A DNA stretch of 14,645 nt from JALQXV01 sp051005235 (GCA_051005235.1 JBPCJO010000026.1:1-14645), one strand, 5' to 3'; positions 1 through 7,527 are shown, counted from the stretch's first letter. The notes: a model not told the origin generated them from the letters alone. A program made the numbers and translations.

Positions 1-458
1 AATCGCAACACGTGTTTTCCAAAATTAATATTATCGAACTCAGAGGATTTACCAGTAGCCAGGCATTCCAAGATAAATTTTTTAAGTTCAAGTTCTGGCG
101 AGAGCAGGTTATTTATCGTTTCGAGCGACCATTCCGGGTTAGGCGATGTCGGCATGCTGGACGAAAGGGTACGTCGCACCGAAGAATTAGATAACACGAT
201 TTCGCCGTCGACGTCGCACATAATAAATCCCATATTTAAACTGTCGAGAAACGAGTAGGCGTTTGAGGTAGAAACAATCAGTTGCTGTGTTCGCAGTGCA
301 ATCTTAGCATCAATCGTTTTGTGCTCATCTTCGAATTGCTCGTAGCTTTTGCTAATTTGCTCGAGTAAGGCTTGAAAATCTGGAGGAATATCAACACTAC
401 TCCCCAGTAAATCGCGAATCTGGCTATCTAGCAGCCGATGATAAATTGGTGGTTCCAT
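1..458 (-). CDS. PAS sensor histidine kinase, N-terminal part (cut by window edge)
   Basis: This open frame starts at an ATG at 458 and runs off the left edge without a stop, giving 152 residues. Residues 1-65 are helical and charged, with a stretch near 28-45 (FQALLEQISKSYEQFE) of the type I know from cytoplasmic kinases that couple a coiled coil to PAS domains. From about residue 68 a PAS fold begins (GFIMCDVDGEIVLSN, residues 77-91). No membrane segment is visible, so this part is probably cytoplasmic. The start lies 17 nt after the stop of the receiver gene, and a weak AGGA sits 12 nt upstream, so translation is probably coupled to that gene. The H-box and ATPase domains would lie beyond the window, so the kinase assignment is inferred from the N-terminus and the regulator partner. 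A PAS protein with another output, such as a cyclase, cannot be excluded. Confidence 0.72.
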   Translation of the reverse strand, partial: MEPPIYHRLLDSQIRDLLGSSVDIPPDFQALLEQISKSYEQFEDEHKTIDAKIALRTQQLIVSTSNAYSFLDSLNMGFIMCDVDGEIVLSNSSVRRTLSSSMPTSPNPEWSLETINNLLSPELELKKFILECLATGKSSEFDNINFGKHVLR

Positions 459-475
459 GTAACTCGGGAATCCTG

Positions 476-883
476 TTATTCTTCTGACTTGGCTGGTTCG
501 GTCGTCGCTTCGGCCTGTTTTTTGAGTACGCCGTTGATTGAAGCGATAACCTCGGATGGCTCCGTCTGGCTCTTAATGAGGCACAGCGCAGCACCTCTAG
601 ATATAGCGATCTGCGCAACGTTCATATCAGAGACATTTGTTAATACGACAACTGGTATATCTTTAGTTTCTTCATCAGCTTTAAGCTTTGCGATCAGCTC
701 AAGTCCATTCATAGTTGGCATCATAATATCTAACAGAATAATATCTGGTGTATATGTCGACAGGCGTTCGAGGCCAAGCTGACCGTTCTTGGCAAGTTCT
801 AACTCAAACCCTTCGAGCTTAAATAATTTTTTATAGAGCCGATAAATTAGCGGATCATCTTCGATAAGCAGTACTTTTGTCAT
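476..883 (-). CDS. Receiver-only response regulator
   Basis: This is a 135-residue CheY-like receiver with no output domain. The acidic pair is E8/D9-D10, the phospho-acceptor is D52 (LLDIMMP), the switch threonine is T82 and the conserved lysine is K104. A short charged tail of about 17 residues (QAEATTEPAKSEE at its end) follows the fold where a DNA-binding domain would usually sit. It is probably phosphorylated by the PAS kinase encoded 17 nt downstream and may act by protein-protein contact or as a phosphorelay intermediate. It has its own near-consensus promoter, with the -10 hexamer ending 7 nt before the ATG. No Shine-Dalgarno sequence precedes the ATG, so translation is likely leaderless. 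The receiver assignment is firm; its target is unknown. Confidence 0.93.
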   Translation of the reverse strand: MTKVLLIEDDPLIYRLYKKLFKLEGFELELAKNGQLGLERLSTYTPDIILLDIMMPTMNGLELIAKLKADEETKDIPVVVLTNVSDMNVAQIAISRGAALCLIKSQTEPSEVIASINGVLKKQAEATTEPAKSEE

Positions 884-890
884 AAACCAA

Positions 891-918
891 AGTATAGAGC
901 GTAGCGTGATTCTGTCAA
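891..918 (-). promoter_or_regulatory. Strong sigma-70-type promoter for the receiver/kinase operon, leaderless layout
   Basis: Read on the minus strand, a perfect -35 TTGACA (918-913) and a -10 TATACT (896-891) are separated by 16 nt. Only 7 nt lie between the -10 and the ATG at 883, so transcription should start at or within a base or two of the start codon. Just upstream, 921-939 holds an imperfect inverted repeat (AGTGGTTA/TTAACACT, one bulge) that could be an operator. No intrinsic terminator separates this promoter from the GH13 gene ending at 973. Confidence 0.75.
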
Positions 919-972
919 GGAGTGGTTATGGTTAACACTGCGTGCATGAGGGCTGATTGTATTATAGCCAAG

Positions 973-3177
973 CTAGCTCATAATTAGTAATGACTTACCC
1001 TGGTACGGCTCCAAAGTTAGGTTAAACTGATGTGCTTTGTCAACAATGGCTATTTGCTTGCAATCTGCCATGTTGGTTATTTTTGCGCCAGGCGGCAAAT
1101 ATTCTGAATGAACAGATGTTTGCAATAGTTCGCCCGAAAAGTTAAGTGCGGTAACCTGTATTCGGTTGTCGGTTAACTGATGCACCATTACAAGCAGACT
1201 TTTATGCGAGACACTGGGAATATCTATTTGACGGCTTATAGCAATGTCATAAGTCTCGCGGATTTTTAAAATGTTTTTAAGCTGGACAGCGAATGATGAA
1301 TCGTCGGCCAGCTGTTCGGGCAGCGTCCCATACAGGCTGATAGCTTTTGGCATGCCCGACGATGAGCGCGTAGCCGAGGGATTATTTCCCATCAAATCAT
1401 AGGCACCACGGTTAATCCAGCGCGTGTCACCTTCTTCTAATAAGTCACTTACTTCGGCTGGGTCAAGAGTTAATGTGCCGCTGAGGTCCCAGCCAGATAG
1501 CGCAAAGACGCCCGGTTGCCAGGCGTTAAACTCAGCCAGGAGTAAATGGATCTTCTTTATTTCGTTAATTTCCGCTTGGTCGAGGTTGCGAATGTCGGAG
1601 TAGCCCAACAAGGCTGCGATGACGCTGGCATTGGTGCAAGCGATGCCATTATCGCTGAATGGTAAGTTGTACGGACTGTTTGGTCCCATGAAAGCATCTC
1701 TTAAGTCTTGGCGAATTATCTCGCATAGCTCGGAACCTTTTACGGGTTTATTGTGATAGTGGTAATCATAGTTTTTATACAATGTTGCAAAGTGGACTAG
1801 CTCGAAGGTTAGTTCGTCGTGGTTTTGAAGGGCATGGACCAGTGAAACCGGATCGATGCCGTGGCCGATGACTGACCGTAGTGTGAGACGTAAAAACTCG
1901 GTATCGCCAGTAGCCAGAGCATGATGATAGGCCGGACGGCTAATAAAATCGTATGACAAGTCGGCACCGTCTACCGACATCGTTTTTATATCGTCAACCG
2001 ATAGGTTAAGTTCTTGAAACGTAAAGCCACCGGCTTTGCGGACCATACTGGCAATAAGTTGATTAGCGGCCTCGGACAACGGGTGGCCCTCGGACCACGC
2101 CGGCTCTTCGTCATTACTTTTTTCGATACCTAAAAATCCGTTGGCATCGAGCCGAAGCGCGCTACTGCCTAGTTCTTCAAGCGAGTGCAAAGCGTCTCCA
2201 ATTACCAGTTTCATACCGGCAAATGATGGATCCAGCCAGTTTATAGAAGGCTGACCGGCCTTAAAGTAATGCAAGTACACCCATCGTCGTTTAATCCCAT
2301 CGACTCCTCTAACGGGCTTGGTGGCGCTCCAGTTAGTTTCTTTGACGCCTGGTTCGTAAAAAATAACCCGTTGTAATTTGCCAATAATATAGCCGTGTTT
2401 TTTTAGCTCAGCCTCAGTCGCTAAATCAATGTTAACCGAGTCTTTGCCTTTTGGGACAGCTGGTAAAAGCTGCCAGTCGGCCGGAGCTATTTCTACCATA
2501 TGATAAATACCAGGGTACTCATTAGCGGCCATTTCTGCCAACCTAAAGTCGGCTCCTTTGCCGGTATGGCCTGGCACGATGTCGTCAATAATTATGCCGC
2601 CATGCCGCTTGGCTACTTCTGACATGTGCCTAAATTGGGCTTCGCTACCCAGTATGGGGTCAATTCGGGTGCTGATGCGGTCAAAGTGCCCGTCTATGCT
2701 TGGTGTTGCCATCCATCCGTTTAAGCCGCCGGCACGCTTCATTGGTCCTGTGTGCAGGGCTTTAATACCGATTTCCTGAAAAGCCGTCCACATTTCTTCG
2801 CTACCCAGTGTAGAAAGTATCGATACGTTATTTTTTGTAATCGTAGAGGTAGGGTAAGCGGTGTACCAAACGGATGCCAGGTTTACGGCGGCGCGAGGCC
2901 TAGGTTTGCCATAAGGGTTTTGCCAGAGATGCGACTTACCGGAATATTTAAGCGCCAGTTTATTGGCGCTGGTGAGCATTGACTCTTTTTTTAACCATCG
3001 AATATACACAGCGTTTGAAGCCAGCGGTAAGCCGAGTTTGGGGGCAGCGGTAACCTCCCTTTGGGCAATAGCTCTGGCTTTAGACCAGAGTTTCTGGGGA
3101 CGTGCCGGATAGAATTTCTCCGCGAAATTGCGTGTTGCCGGTATCGATAAAATAGGTCTGCGTGGCTTACGAGTCAT
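973..3177 (-). CDS. GH13 alpha-amylase-family enzyme, trehalose-synthase-like
   Basis: This 734-residue protein carries the four GH13 signature regions. Region I is DIVPGH (D199-H204). Region II is RLDAN, with nucleophile D344 and R342. Region III is FQELN, with acid/base E389. Region IV is QNHDE (N452-H453-D454). The full catalytic set is therefore present. The substrate is probably an alpha-glucan or maltose-type sugar. The layout resembles proteins commonly annotated as trehalose synthase (maltose glucosyltransferase), but hydrolase or other transferase activity cannot be told apart here. About 95 residues of basic N-terminal sequence precede the barrel, and about 100 residues at the end form a beta-rich C-terminal domain. 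No signal peptide is visible, so it is probably cytoplasmic. The ATG at 3177 has a weak purine stretch (GAGTAGG) just upstream. It is separated from the GT2 gene by a terminator and so is an independent unit. Confidence 0.85.
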   Translation of the reverse strand: MTRKPRRPILSIPATRNFAEKFYPARPQKLWSKARAIAQREVTAAPKLGLPLASNAVYIRWLKKESMLTSANKLALKYSGKSHLWQNPYGKPRPRAAVNLASVWYTAYPTSTITKNNVSILSTLGSEEMWTAFQEIGIKALHTGPMKRAGGLNGWMATPSIDGHFDRISTRIDPILGSEAQFRHMSEVAKRHGGIIIDDIVPGHTGKGADFRLAEMAANEYPGIYHMVEIAPADWQLLPAVPKGKDSVNIDLATEAELKKHGYIIGKLQRVIFYEPGVKETNWSATKPVRGVDGIKRRWVYLHYFKAGQPSINWLDPSFAGMKLVIGDALHSLEELGSSALRLDANGFLGIEKSNDEEPAWSEGHPLSEAANQLIASMVRKAGGFTFQELNLSVDDIKTMSVDGADLSYDFISRPAYHHALATGDTEFLRLTLRSVIGHGIDPVSLVHALQNHDELTFELVHFATLYKNYDYHYHNKPVKGSELCEIIRQDLRDAFMGPNSPYNLPFSDNGIACTNASVIAALLGYSDIRNLDQAEINEIKKIHLLLAEFNAWQPGVFALSGWDLSGTLTLDPAEVSDLLEEGDTRWINRGAYDLMGNNPSATRSSSGMPKAISLYGTLPEQLADDSSFAVQLKNILKIRETYDIAISRQIDIPSVSHKSLLVMVHQLTDNRIQVTALNFSGELLQTSVHSEYLPPGAKITNMADCKQIAIVDKAHQFNLTLEPYQGKSLLIMS

Positions 3178-3345
3178 TAACCTACTCTACAACATCAAAA
3201 GTAAAATGAACACTTATGACTATGGTTTTTTTAGTGCGCTGTTAGCCTAAGTAACTGCATGGATTGCATCTCTGGTGATAAGCGGTATGTACGTCTCGGC
3301 GTGACGGATAAGGTACAACTCGGTAGTCTGATTAATGCTTGGCAT
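3178..3345. other. Intergenic stretch between GH13 gene and terminator
   Basis: No convincing gene or RNA was found here. On the minus strand this should hold the promoter and leader of the GH13 gene. I see a run of A residues followed by CATAGT near 3220, but no well-spaced -35/-10 pair. Confidence 0.4.
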
Positions 3346-3369
3346 AAAAATAGCCCCTTTCTAGGGGCT
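3346..3369 (-). terminator. Intrinsic terminator after the GT2-GH26 gene
   Basis: A 7-bp perfect stem (AGCCCCT/AGGGGCT, 3352-3358 with 3363-3369) closes a 4-nt loop. On the minus strand it is followed after one A by five T residues (3350-3346). It ends transcription from the GT2-GH26 gene before the GH13 gene. On the plus strand a T-run also follows about 6 nt later, but no plus-strand gene needs it. Confidence 0.85.
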
Positions 3370-3415
3370 TCTGATTTTTGTAACCTCTTTTATAATAACA
3401 CTAACTTATAGCTTC

Positions 3416-3433
3416 GTCAAATTTTTATTTGAC
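3416..3433. repeat. Short perfect hairpin in the 3' region of the synthase transcript
   Basis: GTCAAAT (3416-3422) pairs with ATTTGAC (3427-3433) across a TTTT loop. It lies between the large palindrome and the terminator, so the transcript would end in three consecutive hairpins. On either strand it is AT-rich and could be a weak terminator. Confidence 0.5.
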
Positions 3434-3440
3434 TGAGGGG

Positions 3441-3527
3441 AACCTGAATCTCAAAACCCCCACAACCAACCAGTTACAACATCCTATAGTCTGTTGTATT
3501 AGTATGTGGGGTTTTTAGATTCAGGTT
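3441..3527. repeat. 87-bp palindromic element overlapping the 3' end of the GT2-GH26 gene
   Basis: The outer arms AACCTGAATCT (3441-3451) and AGATTCAGGTT (3517-3527) are perfect 11-bp inverted repeats. They continue inward as a near-perfect stem (3452-3464 with 3505-3516, one mismatch and one bulged C). A separate inner hairpin TACAACA/TGTTGTA (3475-3481, 3492-3498) sits in the loop. GGGG flanks both ends (3437-3440 and 3528-3531), which could be a short target duplication or chance. The right arm encodes the last nine residues and the stop of the fusion protein. It could be a miniature inverted-repeat element or a transcript-stabilising hairpin. No second copy occurs in the window. Confidence 0.7.
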
Positions 3528-6084
3528 GGGGGGATTCTTGACTATCATAGAAAGAACCAAAGTCATTAAGCGAGTCTAGCCGATAATCGGGGCCGTTAAT
3601 ATTCGCATCAATCATATTCAAATAGATAAGCGCTTGGTAGCCGCGCTGCTTATACTCTTGAGTCGCTTCACTAATGAGTTGTTTTTGATTTGATTTATTG
3701 CTTCTGCCAGCACCAAACTCTACTATCCAGACTGGTTTGCCATATTCTTGTAACCATTGCCGGTTTGAAGCCAACGTACCAAAGGTTGGGAGATAATCAC
3801 CGTACCAATGCTGGTCATAAAGTATGGTTGTGCCAATAGCGTCGACATATGTGTCGCCCGGATAATAAGCGCTAGCCGTCCTGTTCCCGGCTGGTGACCA
3901 TACAAATTGAATATTTTGTACGTCATGTGCCCGATAATAATCAACCACGTGCTGGTACGCTTTAATATATAAGTCAGGGTCTTGGTTACCCCAGGGGTAA
4001 AGATCTGCTAGCTCCATTTCATGCCCGAATCTTATATAAATAGTGTTTTTACTCTCATTGCTAACGGTTATTAACTTATCCAGAGTGGGGTCATACCTGC
4101 CGGCTGCGATATCATTTAAGAGTTTAGTACCGTCTTCTTCACCCTCTGGCTCTAGTGTAACTAAGGGAGTATTGCCTGCCTGCAAAGACTTGGCGACCGT
4201 CACGGCAAAATAGTGGTCATCTCGCCAGTCAACAAACGAATGCTCAATATAAGGAGTCTGACTTTTTGGAAGGTCTGGAATAGGCGTATACATACCCAGC
4301 CCTGGTAGGTCGGTTACACTCTTGGGAATATAACTGATTTGGGTCATTATTTCTTCGTTAGTCATTAGGTAGTTGACAGGACGGGGCACCACAGCTTGAT
4401 TGTTAGCTGGCAAAGAATTCGCCGCTGCCGCTGGAGGCTGGTTTAGGCCAATGTAAGAGGTAAGTATCGACATACCCAAGGTGGTAGCCAATACAGTTGT
4501 GGCTAAAGCCGGTTTAAGCCAATACTGCTTAAAGTCCGTAAACTTAGGTCGTGTCTGATGAAGGCGTAATCCTATATCAATAGTACATATGGTAAGCATA
4601 AAGACCGCATTGATAATTGAATAGACAACCTGGGCTTCTGGAACATCGCCGTGCCTAGCGGTGATTGCCAGAATGACACTTCCGGCACTCAGTAAACCAA
4701 GCAGCAAAAAAGGTCGGTACGTTGCCAGAGATGGAACCATTCTGGCATATGTACCTTTAGGAGTTATCATGTAAGGTTTTTTTACTTTAAATAAGGCTGC
4801 AAAAATGGCTCGCAGTATAATTGGCCACCTTACGGCATGTAAGATAATACCGCGCCACGAAAGCATAAGACCGCGTGGCTGCATTATTGGTCGCGCTGCC
4901 CACCACACTAAGTATGAGCACACAAAGATCGGTACAAAGTGTAGCAGCATTCTTTGAGGATCAACAGATACAACATCGCGATTAACAAGCAGCGCAATTA
5001 AGGGGCAAAAAAACATAATTAAATATGACAGGGTCCACAGCGGGTACCAAGTTTGCGCAAACAGAAACTGTGATTTACGTTTTAGTGGCATAGCTTTTAG
5101 TAATTTTGGCGTATGTACTAGCAAAACCTGGATCATGCTATATGCCCACGCAAATTGCTGCGCAAGATAGATATTTAACGTTTCTGGCCCATCGCCCTCG
5201 GCAATGATCTCAGATATAAATACACCCTTATAGCCTTTATTAGCCAGGTACACGGTATCGAGATGATCTTCGGCGCGGGTGGGTTGGAAGCCTCCAATCT
5301 CGTTAATTGCCGACATTCGATAGGTACAGTGCGAGCCAATAATAAACGGGGTTTCACTATGACCATAAAAACCCATCTGCAACGGGCCTTGGAGTACAAG
5401 TTCCTGCTCTGCCGCACCACGTGCAGTCCAGGCTTCCATATTCTTATACACCGATGGTGCTTGTACCCACGCAACACCCGGGTCTCTAAAATAACCAAGT
5501 GTTTTGTTTAAGTAATTGGGGCGAGGAATATGGTCTATGTCTAGTTGTACAAAAAAGTCGTACTTACGTGACTTGACGTGTTTTAGCCAGGCATTAACGT
5601 TTCCTGCTTTAGTTTTCTTCTGAAATGGTGGCCCATCTTGATTGTAAGCGTCAATACCTTTCCGGCTAAAATGCTTAACACCGTACTTTTTTGCCAGTTT
5701 CTTGATTGCTTTACTGTTACCTTCATCTAATATCCAACTATCGTGGGGGTAAGTGATATTAGCCATTGCTCGAAGCTGATTTTCTACAATGTCCAGTGAC
5801 TCTACAGAAGGTACGCAGAGCGATATAACAGCAACTTTTTTATTCTTTGGCGCAATCCGTCGCGTATGTCTTTTTGCCTTAATAATAAAGTAAAGAAAAA
5901 TACTAGGGAGGACGGCAAACTCATACAGAAGCGCTAGTGTTAATGGTATATAAAGCGGTAAAAATCGCATAAAATCTGCGGTTAGCCACCATGACCACAT
6001 CCACAGTACACAGATAATCCACACCGGTAAAATGAGCAACGCACGACGCAAAGAGGGCATCATACGCCCTCTAAGCCTTAACAT
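3499..6084 (-). CDS. Membrane GT2 (cellulose-synthase-like) fused to an extracellular GH26 domain
   Basis: This 861-residue protein has two N-terminal membrane segments (about 15-35 and 42-68), then a cytoplasmic GT2 domain. The GT2 motifs are D120 (ILDEGN), KAGN (159-162), DID (182-184), AED (271-273) and QQFAW (309-313). Further membrane segments follow at about 347-367, 381-397, 456-476, 487-505 and 524-545. A linker rich in A, N and P (549-569) leads to a GH26 domain with acid/base E689 in RFGHEM, YPWG at 696-699 and nucleophile E789 in WIVEFG. The likely role is synthesis and translocation of a beta-linked glycan, with trimming by the attached glycosidase outside. The substrate is unknown. 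In the acceptor motif QxxRW the arginine is replaced by A312. Two starts are possible: the ATG at 6084, leaderless behind the promoter at 6091-6119, or the ATG at 6063, preceded by AGAGGG. The GH26-like gene lies upstream. Confidence 0.88.
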   Translation of the reverse strand: MLRLRGRMMPSLRRALLILPVWIICVLWMWSWWLTADFMRFLPLYIPLTLALLYEFAVLPSIFLYFIIKAKRHTRRIAPKNKKVAVISLCVPSVESLDIVENQLRAMANITYPHDSWILDEGNSKAIKKLAKKYGVKHFSRKGIDAYNQDGPPFQKKTKAGNVNAWLKHVKSRKYDFFVQLDIDHIPRPNYLNKTLGYFRDPGVAWVQAPSVYKNMEAWTARGAAEQELVLQGPLQMGFYGHSETPFIIGSHCTYRMSAINEIGGFQPTRAEDHLDTVYLANKGYKGVFISEIIAEGDGPETLNIYLAQQFAWAYSMIQVLLVHTPKLLKAMPLKRKSQFLFAQTWYPLWTLSYLIMFFCPLIALLVNRDVVSVDPQRMLLHFVPIFVCSYLVWWAARPIMQPRGLMLSWRGIILHAVRWPIILRAIFAALFKVKKPYMITPKGTYARMVPSLATYRPFLLLGLLSAGSVILAITARHGDVPEAQVVYSIINAVFMLTICTIDIGLRLHQTRPKFTDFKQYWLKPALATTVLATTLGMSILTSYIGLNQPPAAAANSLPANNQAVVPRPVNYLMTNEEIMTQISYIPKSVTDLPGLGMYTPIPDLPKSQTPYIEHSFVDWRDDHYFAVTVAKSLQAGNTPLVTLEPEGEEDGTKLLNDIAAGRYDPTLDKLITVSNESKNTIYIRFGHEMELADLYPWGNQDPDLYIKAYQHVVDYYRAHDVQNIQFVWSPAGNRTASAYYPGDTYVDAIGTTILYDQHWYGDYLPTFGTLASNRQWLQEYGKPVWIVEFGAGRSNKSNQKQLISEATQEYKQRGYQALIYLNMIDANINGPDYRLDSLNDFGSFYDSQESPQPESKNPTY
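6052..6072 (-). promoter_or_regulatory. Hairpin around the alternative start of the GT2-GH26 gene
   Basis: On the minus strand AGAGGGC (6072-6066) pairs with GCCCTCT (6058-6052) around a 7-nt loop. The 5' arm contains the only Shine-Dalgarno-like sequence near the gene start, and two in-frame ATGs (6063 and 6060) fall in the loop or at its edge. If the ribosome used these ATGs, the hairpin could hide the site. It is also within the coding frame read from the ATG at 6084. Confidence 0.4.
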
Positions 6085-6090
6085 GAGATT

Positions 6091-6119
6091 ATATTAACAT
6101 ATAATCAAAATATAATCAA
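6091..6119 (-). promoter_or_regulatory. Promoter directly before the GT2-GH26 gene
   Basis: On the minus strand TTGATT (6119-6114) and TAATAT (6096-6091) are separated by exactly 17 nt in a very AT-rich stretch. The -10 ends 6 nt before the ATG at 6084, so the transcript would start at that ATG or carry a leader of about 20 nt to the ATG at 6063. AT-rich sequence produces such matches easily, but the spacing and position agree well. Confidence 0.55.
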
Positions 6120-6128
6120 GTATATTTT

Positions 6129-6245
6129 TTAAGTTATAAAAATAATGACCACAATTGGTAAAATAGGTACTACAAAAGTAAAAGCGTAGATATATCCAAA
6201 AAATTCAAAGAATATATTTTTTGGTTTTAATCCTCGCACTATCAT
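6129..6245 (-). CDS. Possible small membrane protein (38 aa)
   Basis: A frame from the ATG at 6245 encodes a basic start (MIVRGLKPK) followed by a hydrophobic stretch of about 24 residues (IYAFTFVVPILPIVVIIFIT at the end), as in a single-span membrane peptide. It lies between the GH26-like and GT2 genes. The frame is open back into the end of the GH26-like gene, but that part overlaps real coding sequence. There is no Shine-Dalgarno sequence, and AT-rich DNA tends to encode hydrophobic residues. It could equally be the decayed N-terminal helix of a lost membrane protein. Confidence 0.25.
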   Translation of the reverse strand: MIVRGLKPKNIFFEFFGYIYAFTFVVPILPIVVIIFIT

Positions 6246-6273
6246 AGTATTGATTTTCAAGTTACGAATGATT

Positions 6274-7440
6274 TTACTTCCCAAAGAGTTGTCTATAGGT
6301 AGCGCCACCTTGCTTAAAGTCAGAAAGCTTGCCTCCACCCCAATCTAAGTTGAAGTACGATTGATAAATAGGATCCGTGGTCGCTATAAGCTCAGCCATT
6401 TTACGTATAAAGTATGGGTTGTCACCGCCGCCAGCAAAACTATCACCAGGTTTATATAGTCCCCACTCTGGGTAGCTGATAGCTTTTGCATGGTTATGAG
6501 CAAAACGAACCAACTCGTTTACACCCATTCTACGGCTTACGCCATAGTCCCAACGTCTTTGCGGCGTTGCAGCTGGATCCCCCCACTTTACATCGTAAAT
6601 ATCCATACCAATAATATCTACAACATCATCGCCTGGGTAAAAAGAATCAAACGAAGTTAAGGCGCGGCCTTGTTGCAGTCCGTTGCAGACTGTCCAGTCA
6701 AACGAAAAAGCTTGCCCTGGTACCGATCTCATTACGGTAACTATATGACGAAATAATTGCCGATAACCTTCTGGATTACTCGTCGCTTGCCAAGGACCAA
6801 TTGTATCGCAATTTGCCTCATAGCCGAGCCGAATAATACTGTCTCCAAGGTTATTAGTGACCAGTTTACTGGCTAAATTGTGAAAATATACATCAAAGTC
6901 GCCTCTGGTGCCTTGAGCAAACTGTCCCGTATTTTCATTTTGCAGCATCGGAACTCCTAAGACGAGACGACGTTGGTTATTTGCGCTTTTCCACTTAGAC
7001 CAGGGTTTAATTAACCATACTTCTGAATCTATAAAATCTTTTTGCCAGCCGCCCTTATAGTCAATATAGTCGGTTGCATATGGAATAGGCTGCCCGAGCC
7101 ATTGTTCCAATTCGCCATGGGTTCCAACTGTACCTGGGCCATTGTAGATACCTGCTTTAGCAGTGGTTGATAGTTTGGTGATTCCTGCGGCTGGCTGCGA
7201 CGAAGGAGCAGGCTTAGTTGGCTCGGGGGCAGGCTTAGTCGTAGTTATTTTTTCTGGAGCAGGTTTTTCCTCTCCGTTTGTGTCGAGGTTGGGAGTTGAA
7301 TTAGAGGCTGCTATAGGTTGGCTCTTAGAAGAATTGTTGTAGTAAAGAATGAATAGTCCTCCGAGCATCATCAAAACCACAGCCCCCACCATAACCATGT
7401 ATCTACGATTGCCGATAATAACCCTCCGCAACAGATGCAT
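6274..7440 (-). CDS. Membrane-anchored GH26-like glycosidase
   Basis: This 388-residue protein has a basic N-terminus and one hydrophobic anchor (about 15-34). A Pro/Lys/Glu/Thr-rich wall-spanning linker follows at about 54-84 (repeats like KPAPEP), then a GH26-type barrel. The predicted acid/base is E208 in RLGYEAN and the nucleophile is E325 in YPEWGLY, matching the spacing of the paired glutamates of clan GH-A. It probably acts outside the membrane on a beta-mannan, beta-glucan or beta-xylan. It lies 189 bp upstream of the GT2-GH26 gene and has the same kind of catalytic domain, so both may act on the same polymer. No Shine-Dalgarno sequence precedes the ATG. A weak -10-like CATTAT (7453-7448) ends 7 nt upstream, so this gene too might be leaderless. 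The family assignment is by motif; the substrate is not determined. Confidence 0.8.
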   Translation of the reverse strand: MHLLRRVIIGNRRYMVMVGAVVLMMLGGLFILYYNNSSKSQPIAASNSTPNLDTNGEEKPAPEKITTTKPAPEPTKPAPSSQPAAGITKLSTTAKAGIYNGPGTVGTHGELEQWLGQPIPYATDYIDYKGGWQKDFIDSEVWLIKPWSKWKSANNQRRLVLGVPMLQNENTGQFAQGTRGDFDVYFHNLASKLVTNNLGDSIIRLGYEANCDTIGPWQATSNPEGYRQLFRHIVTVMRSVPGQAFSFDWTVCNGLQQGRALTSFDSFYPGDDVVDIIGMDIYDVKWGDPAATPQRRWDYGVSRRMGVNELVRFAHNHAKAISYPEWGLYKPGDSFAGGGDNPYFIRKMAELIATTDPIYQSYFNLDWGGGKLSDFKQGGATYRQLFGK

Positions 7441-7527
7441 AGATACAATAATGACAGTAAATAACGCAAAAGTACAATTTATACGGTAAACCGTGTTCTT
7501 TTCACGTTGTGCTAGGGCACAAAGAAG

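Noticed and set aside
438..782. Plus-strand frame of 114 aa opposite the receiver gene
   Set aside because: It is antisense to a clear CheY-like receiver, and its protein shows no recognisable family features. The other plus-strand frames across the window are shadows in the same way.
961..966. TATAAT on the minus strand just after the GH13 gene
   Set aside because: No -35 or extended -10 accompanies it, and a much better promoter (TTGACA-16-TATACT) lies downstream next to the receiver gene.
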